Source of the DNA: Lachnospiraceae bacterium
GTDB lineage: Bacteria; Bacillota; Clostridia; Lachnospirales; Lachnospiraceae
Reading direction: 5' to 3'
NCBI GenBank assembly: GCA_004557975.1
Contig: SFEV01000001.1
Coordinates: forward strand, 62,001 to 126,000
Length of the DNA: 64,000 nt
Shown here: positions 1-7,449 of the stretch, piece by piece
Numbering within the stretch: the stretch's first letter is position 1
How the letters are laid out: the number at the start of each line of letters is the position of its first letter
Position numbers and translations under genes: made by a program
The notes under the pieces: generated by a model
The model's database searches: none
Told to the model about the DNA's origin: nothing
The model's input: the letters and a program-made list of their open reading frames with translations, nothing else

Positions 1-2454
1 CTGCTTCCCCATGCCGCAGACAAAGACCACCGGAAATTCCAGCCCTTTACTCTTATGGATACTCATGAGGCGCACGATATTTTCCGACTCGGAACCGGTA
101 TTTGCCTCACCGTAATCCACATCGTATTTCTTCAGATTTTCAATGTACCGTACAAAGTGATACAGGCCGCGGTAGCTGGTAGCTTCATACGCAATCGCTT
201 TTTCCACCAGCATATCGAGATTTGCCTTTCTCTGACTGCCCCCCGGAAGCGATGCCGCATACTCTCCGTACCCTGTCACATCGAGAATCTCCCACAAAAG
301 AAGATGCACAGGCGTGTGGCCGCACTTGCCGCGCAGTTTTTCGAAAACGCCGAAAAAGTCTGTCAGCTTCCTGCGAAGCCCGGAATCAGCGCCGTTCCTT
401 TCATATTCTCTGCAGCAGTCATAAAAATACTGTTCCTGTGAGGCAGCTCTGATCTGTGCCAGCTCCTCATCGCAGAATCCGCCGATGGCACTGCGCAGCA
501 CGGCGGCAAGGGGAATATCCTGAATCGGGTTGTCCAGAATACTCAGATAGGAAAGAACCACACGCACCTCTGCTGCGGAGAAATATCCCCGCTGGGAACC
601 TGCAAAGCACGGTATCCCCATATCGCCCAGTACCTCCGCAAATGTCTCTGCCCATCCGCTGACCGTCCGCAGCAGAATCACGATATCGCCGTATTTTACA
701 GGACGGTAGGCAGCAAGTTCCTTATCCCATACCATATCCCGTCCCACCATTTCCCGGATACGGCATCCCGCAAGCTCTGCCTCCTCTCTGATCTTCTGTT
801 TTCCATCCGTCTCCAGAAGCAGAAGTTCTGTCGCAGGCAGCAAATTTCTGCCGGAAGCTGCTCCCTCCGTGTTTTTTGAATTTATTTCTGAATCGGTCTG
901 GTCTGTACCGTCCGGATACGGCTCAAAAACGGCTCCCGGATACAGTGCCGCATCCTCATCATACACAATCTGTCCCGGATTTTCTGTCATAATCTGGCGG
1001 AAGATATAATTTATGCTATCCAGTACCTGCGCGCGGCTCCGGAAATTCTTATGCAGGTCAATTCTGCAGTCGCACTCCCGCCCGTTCCGGTACGTCCTGT
1101 ACTTCTCCATAAACAGTTCCGGTCTCGCAAGGCGGAACCGATAGATGCTCTGCTTGACATCTCCGACCATAAAACGGTTCGGTTCCCCGCATCCGCGTCC
1201 CGAAACACTGTTCAGAATCATTTCCTGGACAAGATTGCTGTCCTGGTACTCATCAATCATGATTTCTTCAAACAGCTCCGCATACTCCCTGGCGGCCGCC
1301 GTGGGAGTATTTTCTGCCGGTGTGACCAGCACTTTCAGCGCAAGATGCTCCAGGTCACCGAAATCAAGTATATTTTTCTCCCTCTTTTTCTCAGCCAGGA
1401 TCTCCATAAAGCGCTCTGTCAGATGCGTCAGGACACGCACCACTGTGCTGCTGTCGGCAAACTCTGTCTGAAGTATCTGGATCCTGTCGTAATAATATCG
1501 TTTTCTCAGCTCTGCAAGTGCATCCTTTACACTGTTTCTGATATTCTGCACCTGCTGTTTTTTCTGCGGCGAAATACTCCCGTCTTTTTTCGTACCAAGC
1601 CGCGCATACATTCCCATGGTGCCAAACGCTTCCGCGTAAGAATCGTAATCCTTTCCTTTCTGCAGCTGATCCAGTATTCTCAGATCATCTTCCAGCGCAG
1701 AGATATACGGATACGGCCCGTCCGGCTCCTGTGAAATTCTCAGAGCTTCCTGTACCTGCTCCCGGATATCTGCCAGAAGCTGTCCGGTATCATCCTCCAC
1801 AAACTGCAGCCACCGCGGATGCTCCTGACCGCCCCAGCCTGAGGCACCGTCCTCTCCGTACGTGGAACGGCACTGTGCAAGCCACTCCTGCGGCCACGGC
1901 TGTCCCAGTGCAAAATGATACAGCTGCAGCACAAGCTCCTCAATGACTGCATCACTCTTTCCGTATGCCATGGCTTCCAGGAAATTTTCATACTCTTTGC
2001 CGCCGGTATCATACGCCTCGTTGACAGTCTCTTTCACTGCCTCCTGTTCCATGAGCATCACCTCGCCCTCATCCGCCACACGGAATGAGGGATCTATTCC
2101 CGCTGATTGAAAATGGCTGCGCAGCACATGGAGGCAGAAGCTGTGAATCGTTGTAATTTCGGCATTGTGTACCAGCACAAGCTGTCGCTGTAAATGTATA
2201 TTGTCCGGCTCATTCTCTGCCCTCTGCTCCAGAGCATCACGGATTCGCTCACGCATTTCCGCCGCCGCTGCATTCGTAAATGTCACCACAAGCAGCCGGT
2301 CAATATCCACCGGATGCTTTCGGTCTGTCACCATCGCGAGGATCCGCTCCACAAGCACTGCCGTCTTGCCCGAACCTGCTGCCGCCGAAACAAGAATATT
2401 GTGGTTGCGCGTATCTATTACTCTCTGTTGTTCCTCTGTCCACTTAACTGCCAT
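1..2454 (-). CDS. addA: AddA, helicase-nuclease subunit (partial, 3' end outside window)
   Basis: ATP-dependent helicase/nuclease subunit A of the AddAB complex, which processes double-strand breaks for recombination. 818 codons are visible from the ATG at 2454 to the window edge. The start follows an AGGGGGGAAT ribosome-binding site. The N-terminus has a Q-motif (WTEEQQRVID) and a Walker A motif (AAAGSGKT), followed by the UvrD-like TNAAAAEMRERI segment. The last residues seen, VFVCGMGKQ, match the region just after the helicase motif that lies near residue 800 of AddA. The missing part should therefore be the last third with the RecB-type nuclease domain. The start overlaps the addB stop by 11 bp, so the two are translationally coupled. 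B. subtilis AddA is about 1230 residues, so roughly 400 are outside. Identity is secure. Confidence 0.95.
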   Translation of the reverse strand, partial: MAVKWTEEQQRVIDTRNHNILVSAAAGSGKTAVLVERILAMVTDRKHPVDIDRLLVVTFTNAAAAEMRERIRDALEQRAENEPDNIHLQRQLVLVHNAEITTIHSFCLHVLRSHFQSAGIDPSFRVADEGEVMLMEQEAVKETVNEAYDTGGKEYENFLEAMAYGKSDAVIEELVLQLYHFALGQPWPQEWLAQCRSTYGEDGASGWGGQEHPRWLQFVEDDTGQLLADIREQVQEALRISQEPDGPYPYISALEDDLRILDQLQKGKDYDSYAEAFGTMGMYARLGTKKDGSISPQKKQQVQNIRNSVKDALAELRKRYYYDRIQILQTEFADSSTVVRVLTHLTERFMEILAEKKREKNILDFGDLEHLALKVLVTPAENTPTAAAREYAELFEEIMIDEYQDSNLVQEMILNSVSGRGCGEPNRFMVGDVKQSIYRFRLARPELFMEKYRTYRNGRECDCRIDLHKNFRSRAQVLDSINYIFRQIMTENPGQIVYDEDAALYPGAVFEPYPDGTDQTDSEINSKNTEGAASGRNLLPATELLLLETDGKQKIREEAELAGCRIREMVGRDMVWDKELAAYRPVKYGDIVILLRTVSGWAETFAEVLGDMGIPCFAGSQRGYFSAAEVRVVLSYLSILDNPIQDIPLAAVLRSAIGGFCDEELAQIRAASQEQYFYDCCREYERNGADSGLRRKLTDFFGVFEKLRGKCGHTPVHLLLWEILDVTGYGEYAASLPGGSQRKANLDMLVEKAIAYEATSYRGLYHFVRYIENLKKYDVDYGEANTGSESENIVRLMSIHKSKGLEFPVVFVCGMGKQ

Positions 2455-5400
2455 ATTCCCCCCTGCTCTCCCGGGCAATCTGCTCCCAGACCGCACATTT
2501 ATCAAGCTCCGCCGTCCGCGTCTCACTCATTCCCGGTATCTTCCGGTCGAAGCCGCAGACATCTGCGTAGATACAGTAATCGCAGGCACTGGATGTTCCG
2601 TCTGAAAACGGTTTTGCCTCCACGTGGCCATCCAGAATCTCCTGCGCCATCTTTCTGAGCTTCTGTGATACAAAACCGGAAAGCTGGTGAAACTGTTCCG
2701 TCGACACTGCGCTGGAAAAGGCCTTCAGTGATCCGTCCTTTTTCAGTCCTGCCGGTATCACCAGAGAGTCCCCTTCCAGATTTCGGTCCATCATCCTGAG
2801 AATCTGACCGTCACCGTTTAAGATACCCTCCGGACGCAGCTTTTTCAGCAGCTTTTCCTGCATTTCCTTCTCTCCTGCCCCTTCTTCTTTTTCCAGAACA
2901 GGGTCCTGCATCCTGTAATAAAAAATTCCCGCAGGGACCACCTGCTTTTCGGGATGAATGCGCTGCTCCATCTCCAGCGCCGCATTCAGATACACGACAA
3001 GCTGAAGCTGAAGCCCATAATATAATGAAATGGGATCAAACTGCGCCATTCCCGATTTATAATCCACAATCTTTACATACACAGTATCGTCCGTCTCCAC
3101 CGTGTCAATCCGGTCTATTCTCCCCTGCAGCCTGATTCTTCCGTTTTCTCCGAAACGCACATTGACTGCTTCCAGATTTCCCGCATCTGCAAAAGAAACC
3201 TCGAATCCCACCGGGCGAAAGCTTCCCGCACAAAGCTGCTGATGCAGAGCCCACACAGTCCTGCCGAGAATACGCTTGAGGCGCCGTATGGTATATTCCT
3301 CCCTCGCCCCGTCATGAAGAATTCCGAAGCCATACTCCGATGATATTTCATCGACACACCGGTCCATCATCGCAGACTGTTCGTCAAAGGAAATTTCAGC
3401 CCAGTCTTTTCCCTCATTCTGAATCCTTCTGGAGAACAGCTCCATTGCCCGGTGAAACAGAATGCCGAGATCTGCAGGCTTCACACCGTACAGCTGGCGT
3501 TCTCCCAGATGAAGTCCGTAAGCCGCAAAGTGTGCAAATGCGCACGATGCAAACTGCTCCAGACGCGTGACGCTGTTGGTCATCGTCTCTCCATACAGCT
3601 CACGGGATGTGGTAAAGGAAATCTGCCCTTTCACACCGTCTGCAAAGGCCGCCCGTACAAGCTCCTGCACACGTTCTCTGTAATTTTCATCCTGAAGATA
3701 CTGGCCATACAGCTCCATCCACGCCATATCCCGGCCGCCGTCGCGCAGTTCCTGCAGTCCATGCGTCAGATACAGCAATCCGTTTTTCTTTGATGTCACC
3801 TGGCTGATCTGTGTCCCGATCTCCTTTTCCCCATGAATACGAATTCCGGGAAACAGTTTATTAATAGAAGAAACAAGATAGGAAGGACGCATGATGGATC
3901 CATCTCCGCTTCCGCTGCACCAGGAAAGATACAGGTGATCCTGTGGTTTCGTCAGATTCTGATACAGATAAAATCTCTGAATATAACTGTTTTCTCTGGC
4001 AGACGGAGCCAGTTCAATCCCTGTTCCGCGCAGAATCTCCCGCTCCATGTCGGAGACAATTCCTCCGCTCTCCCCCCGGGACGGTACCCATCCGTCATTC
4101 AGACCCAGGAAAAACAGAATCTTTACATGCGCCAGACGCGATCTCTCAATATCACCCACCTGCACCTGATCAATTCCCGGAGGGATCATTCCCACCCTGG
4201 CCTCAGAAAATCCTGCATCGAGAATTTCAGAGAATTCCCGGCTGCTCACCTGCTCTTCTCCGAGAAGATCCACCATCTCATTCAGAAGGCTGATAAGGAT
4301 TGCATAGATCTGGTTGTATTCCTTTGCCTCCCCGCGGGCGCCGGCATTTAGCAGCATGATTTCCCTGTCTTTCAGCTGCTGCTGAACACTGCACCGCTCC
4401 AGAAGCTCGCAGAGAGCATCTGCATAATCCCGAAGCAGGGCATCCTTCTGACGCATCTTTTCTGCAAAGGGCGCCAGCGTCTCCATCACCTGCGCCCTGT
4501 ATTCATTACAGTTCTCCAGCTCTTCCTGTTTCATGGATACAGGACAATGGATCCACTCATTCTCCCACATTCTTCTGCCCCGGATTCCTGTGGCAAGCAC
4601 ATAGTTTTCCAGCCTGTCAATTTTCTCCGGTTCAAGGCCTGCCATTCCCGTCCGCAGATACCGGAACACATCCTCACTGCGAAAATCTTTTTCAGCAACA
4701 GCCAGCGCGCCTCTGACAAATTCCAGACAAGGATTCAGCAGAATATGGCGCGTCTCATCCAGGAAAGCCGGCACCTCGTACATCGGGAATATATTTTTCA
4801 CATAATTGTCATACGCACTCATATTTCCCGTTATGACTGCAATTTCGTGATAGCGGTATCCCTGTTCCCGCACCAGGCGGCTGATTGTCCGTGCCGCAAA
4901 GTGCACCTCCGCCGCAGGCGTCTGTGAAACGTGCATCGAAAGCTCTGCGGGCTCCCCGCGGTAAATCTGTTTCTTTTTCCGGAACAGATTCTGCTCCAGA
5001 TGGTACAGAGCGCCGCCCTTCGGGAACCGTCTGTTTCCGTCTTTTCCGAGAATCACGGGTTCTTCCTGTGCGACCGGAGTTCCCGGGTTTTCATTTCTGC
5101 CAGAAGCCTTCTCTCCTCCCCTGCGCCCCACCGCGCGCTGTGCAAGCTTTGTGACACTCTGAATCATCTTCTTGCTCAGCGCGAAAAGCTCGTGATCCTG
5201 AATTTCTCCGAAAAAGGATTCCCTCACATCAATGGTAACTGTAATCATCACCTTCGGGCAAAGTACCAGCAGCTCCTCCAGCACCTTCATCTGAGAGGGT
5301 GTAAATCCCGTAAATCCGTCAAAGGCAATGGTACTTCTTCTCAGGAGCTGTGATCTTTCTGCCACCTGGCAGAGAACATCCATCAGCTCCTCCGGTTTCA

Positions 5401-5923
5401 TAAACCGGTCTCTCTGATACTCCAGAAAGGCACGGTAAAGCTCACGCACATCTGAAAGCTTTGCATGCAGAAGGGGACGGTTCTTCACAAAATCAAGCAT
5501 CTCCTTCAATTCAGAATCTGTGATTTCATACTGCATCAGCTCCGACAGAATCGATTTTACTTCTGAGACGTAGCCCGGCAGATTCATCCTGGCTCCCAGA
5601 ACCATCAGGTTCTGCTTCTGTTCGATGGCGACACGACGGATCATCAGATTCTTCCCCGTCTCTGTCAGCACACTCCTGCGATCAGCTCCCACCTCTTCAA
5701 AGATACGGTGCGCCAATCGTCTGAAGCTCAGCACATCAATATTCATAATGCCGCGGTCTGGATGAAGCATGACAAGGTCTTTTTGTGTCTGCATCGTAAA
5801 CTGCTCCGGTACAATCACCATATAATTCTGTTCCGGATGCTTCCGGGATTCCTCAATGATTGTCTGATATAGAAAATGAGACTTTCCGCTACCCGAATTT
5901 CCCAAAATAAACTGAAGTGACAT
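2444..5923 (-). CDS. addB: AddB, helicase-nuclease subunit
   Basis: Subunit B of the AddAB helicase-nuclease, responsible for Chi recognition and carrying a second nuclease domain. The protein has 1159 residues, close to the usual length (about 1166). The N-terminus has a Walker A motif GNSGSGKS (residues 8-15) and the family signature VIVPEQFTMQTQ. The C-terminus has Cys1114, Cys1117 and Cys1123 (CDYCIYADVC), and a further Cys lies in FASCAFAHF upstream. Together these form the iron-sulfur cluster that holds the nuclease domain. The nuclease motif VKIVDYKSG is also present. The start has an AGGAG site 7 bp upstream. It is first in an addB-addA operon and is preceded by a long structured leader (5942-6059). 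Confidence 0.97.
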   Translation of the reverse strand: MSLQFILGNSGSGKSHFLYQTIIEESRKHPEQNYMVIVPEQFTMQTQKDLVMLHPDRGIMNIDVLSFRRLAHRIFEEVGADRRSVLTETGKNLMIRRVAIEQKQNLMVLGARMNLPGYVSEVKSILSELMQYEITDSELKEMLDFVKNRPLLHAKLSDVRELYRAFLEYQRDRFMKPEELMDVLCQVAERSQLLRRSTIAFDGFTGFTPSQMKVLEELLVLCPKVMITVTIDVRESFFGEIQDHELFALSKKMIQSVTKLAQRAVGRRGGEKASGRNENPGTPVAQEEPVILGKDGNRRFPKGGALYHLEQNLFRKKKQIYRGEPAELSMHVSQTPAAEVHFAARTISRLVREQGYRYHEIAVITGNMSAYDNYVKNIFPMYEVPAFLDETRHILLNPCLEFVRGALAVAEKDFRSEDVFRYLRTGMAGLEPEKIDRLENYVLATGIRGRRMWENEWIHCPVSMKQEELENCNEYRAQVMETLAPFAEKMRQKDALLRDYADALCELLERCSVQQQLKDREIMLLNAGARGEAKEYNQIYAILISLLNEMVDLLGEEQVSSREFSEILDAGFSEARVGMIPPGIDQVQVGDIERSRLAHVKILFFLGLNDGWVPSRGESGGIVSDMEREILRGTGIELAPSARENSYIQRFYLYQNLTKPQDHLYLSWCSGSGDGSIMRPSYLVSSINKLFPGIRIHGEKEIGTQISQVTSKKNGLLYLTHGLQELRDGGRDMAWMELYGQYLQDENYRERVQELVRAAFADGVKGQISFTTSRELYGETMTNSVTRLEQFASCAFAHFAAYGLHLGERQLYGVKPADLGILFHRAMELFSRRIQNEGKDWAEISFDEQSAMMDRCVDEISSEYGFGILHDGAREEYTIRRLKRILGRTVWALHQQLCAGSFRPVGFEVSFADAGNLEAVNVRFGENGRIRLQGRIDRIDTVETDDTVYVKIVDYKSGMAQFDPISLYYGLQLQLVVYLNAALEMEQRIHPEKQVVPAGIFYYRMQDPVLEKEEGAGEKEMQEKLLKKLRPEGILNGDGQILRMMDRNLEGDSLVIPAGLKKDGSLKAFSSAVSTEQFHQLSGFVSQKLRKMAQEILDGHVEAKPFSDGTSSACDYCIYADVCGFDRKIPGMSETRTAELDKCAVWEQIARESRGEYGS

Positions 5924-5941
5924 ATACTCTCCTGATTGTAT

Positions 5942-6059
5942 CTGTTCAGGATCTTCGCATATACGATTCGCAAACCCCTGAAAACCGGCTGCGCCGATAG
6001 GTATTGCTCACACCTGCTTCATAGTCTCATCAGCAGGTGATTCGGCCTGTCCTGAACAG
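5942..6059 (-). promoter_or_regulatory. Structured leader candidate upstream of addB
   Basis: The 118 nt directly before the addB ribosome-binding site are closed by a perfect 10-bp inverted repeat (5942-5951 with 6050-6059). Inside it lies a second perfect hairpin, 8 bp (6011-6018 with 6032-6039). I could not match it to a known riboswitch class. It may be a cis-acting RNA or a DNA-level regulatory site. The rest of the 5924-6207 gap shows only A/T-rich promoter-like sequence. Confidence 0.4.
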
Positions 6060-6207
6060 TTACACTCCTACTCTAAAATATAAAATATGAACTGATTCAT
6101 CCTAAACGTTACGCATACCATTGTATCACAGATTTTCACCTATAGATATCAGAACATTTTTGTTCCATTGATTTCCGTGGATCCTCCTCAAATTTGTCAC
6201 CACCGGC

Positions 6208-6235
6208 TTGCCACCACAGCATTTCCTGATATAAT
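6208..6235 (+). promoter_or_regulatory. Promoter of the pfkB-family gene
   Basis: TTGCCA (6208-6213), a 16-bp spacer and TATAAT (6230-6235), with an extended -10 TG at 6227-6228. Transcription should begin near 6242, which gives a leader of about 108 nt. Confidence 0.8.
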
Positions 6236-6237
6236 GT

Positions 6238-6347
6238 AACATATCGGAAGGAGAGGACGCTTGCGTACTCTCACCCGATATGTTAACGACAGAATCTTCG
6301 ATTCTGGAGTATTATGCAGTATGCATTATATCGGAAGGAGAGGACGC
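6238..6347 (+). repeat. Duplicated 20-bp ribosome-binding-site segment and palindrome in the pfkB leader
   Basis: An identical 20-bp segment, ATATCGGAAGGAGAGGACGC, occurs at 6241-6260 and at 6328-6347; the second copy is the ribosome-binding site of the kinase gene. The first copy lies in a palindrome whose outer arms are 6238-6247 and 6275-6284, with further pairing of GAGAG/CTCTC and ACG/CGT inside. The right arm could pair with either copy. A 7-bp hairpin (CAGAATC/GATTCTG, about 6289-6305) lies between the copies. Confidence 0.75.
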
Positions 6348-6353
6348 ATATGA
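6261..6353 (+). CDS. Candidate 30-residue leader peptide upstream of the pfkB-family gene
   Basis: A TTG codon at 6261 follows the first AAGGAGAGG by 4 nt. It opens a 30-codon frame whose TGA (6351-6353) overlaps the ATG of the kinase gene (6350-6352) as ATGA, the usual arrangement for translational coupling. The peptide begins LRTLTRYVND and is rich in Arg. No homologue is recognised, and the frame could be a by-product of the ribosome-binding-site duplication. The TTG start is inferred. Confidence 0.3.
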   Translation: MRTLTRYVNDRIFDSGVLCSMHYIGRRGRI

Positions 6354-7381
6354 TTATTACTGTTACCATGAACCCCGCCATTGATAAAACGATCGATCTT
6401 GACTGTTTTATACACGGTGGATTGAATCGAATCCATCGCATTGAGCAGGACGCAGGCGGAAAGGGAATTAATGTATCAAAAACGATTCAGAAGCTTGGCG
6501 GCACCTCCACCGCAACGGGGTTTCTTGCCGGAAATGCCGGAGATATGATAGAGAAAACAATGAAGGAATACGGGATAAAGACTGATTTTATCAGGATTGA
6601 GGGTGAAACACGCACCAATACAAAAATAGTGGAAAAAAAGGGAATTGTCACAGAGCTGAACGAGCCGGGCCCATGCGTAAGCGGGAATGATATCCGCCTG
6701 CTGTTTGATAAGCTTGATCAATACGCTGCTCCCGGTGTGCTGGTGATTCTTTCCGGCAGTGTTCCTGCCAGTGTGGACAAATCCATTTACAGAACCATCA
6801 CAGAACGCATGCATGCAAAGGGCGCTTCTGTGCTGCTGGATGCAGACGGAGAACTGTTTGTCCGTGCACTGGTGGCAAAACCTGACATTATCAAGCCGAA
6901 TCTCGCAGAACTGGAAGGGTACATAAACTGTATGCACCCACACTCTGCAGATGGATCATCGCAAAATACAGACGGCGTTTCATATTCGGGAACCGCTGTG
7001 TCGCAGAATGCAGATGGTCTTCCACAGACTGTGATCCCTTCTCTGCAGTCTTTGACAGATTCCGGACAGGAGCTGCTCCGTTCGGGTATTTCCTCTGTCA
7101 TCATCTCGCTCGGCGGTGACGGTGCACTTTTTCTTGACCGGAATCACGCCTGTTTCTGCCCTGCTCTGTCCGTCCGGACCCACTCCACAGTCGGAGCCGG
7201 AGACGCCATGGTGGCAGCCCTGGCTCTGGGATGGGAAAAAAAGCTGTCTTTTGAAGAATGCGCATCTCTTGCCATGGCAGCGTCTGCCGGGGCTGTCACA
7301 ACAACAGGCACGAAGCCTCCGTCCCGCGAGACGGTCGACAGTCTTCTCTCACAGGTCAGGCTGTTTCATCTTTCAGAATAA
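6350..7381 (+). CDS. PfkB-family sugar-phosphate kinase (1-phosphofructokinase/tagatose-6-phosphate kinase type)
   Basis: A cytoplasmic ribokinase-family kinase of 343 residues, most like FruK/LacC, which phosphorylate fructose 1-phosphate or tagatose 6-phosphate. The N-terminus MIITVTMNPAIDKTI, the first PfkB signature GGKGINVSKTIQKLGG and the second signature with catalytic Asp (STVGAGDAMVAAL) are all present. The KPNLAELE motif is also present. Start at 6350, after AAGGAGAGG; an in-frame ATG at 6314 lacks a ribosome-binding site. Between KPNLAELE and the SSVIISLGGDG strand there is an expansion of about 30 residues with repeated S-Q-N-(T/A)-D-G units that the family does not usually have. 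The gene stands alone with no PTS or FruR neighbour, so the exact substrate is unknown. Confidence 0.85.
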   Translation: MIITVTMNPAIDKTIDLDCFIHGGLNRIHRIEQDAGGKGINVSKTIQKLGGTSTATGFLAGNAGDMIEKTMKEYGIKTDFIRIEGETRTNTKIVEKKGIVTELNEPGPCVSGNDIRLLFDKLDQYAAPGVLVILSGSVPASVDKSIYRTITERMHAKGASVLLDADGELFVRALVAKPDIIKPNLAELEGYINCMHPHSADGSSQNTDGVSYSGTAVSQNADGLPQTVIPSLQSLTDSGQELLRSGISSVIISLGGDGALFLDRNHACFCPALSVRTHSTVGAGDAMVAALALGWEKKLSFEECASLAMAASAGAVTTTGTKPPSRETVDSLLSQVRLFHLSE

Positions 7382-7387
7382 ATTACG

Positions 7388-7430
7388 CAGGGGCAGACCT
7401 GATTTCCGGCCTGCCCCTGTCTGTATCTTC
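7388..7430. terminator. Hairpin terminator between convergent genes
   Basis: A perfect 9-bp stem CAGGGGCAG/CTGCCCCTG (7388-7396 with 7411-7419) lies between the converging pfkB-family gene and valS. The flanking sequence is only moderately T-rich on both strands. A bidirectional terminator is likely. Confidence 0.65.
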
Positions 7431-7449
7431 AAATATCTGTTATTCCTTT

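Noticed and set aside
6006..6042. Hammerhead ribozyme suggested by CTGATGAG in the addB leader
   Set aside because: The expected second core strand (GAAA after a stem II) and cleavage site are missing.
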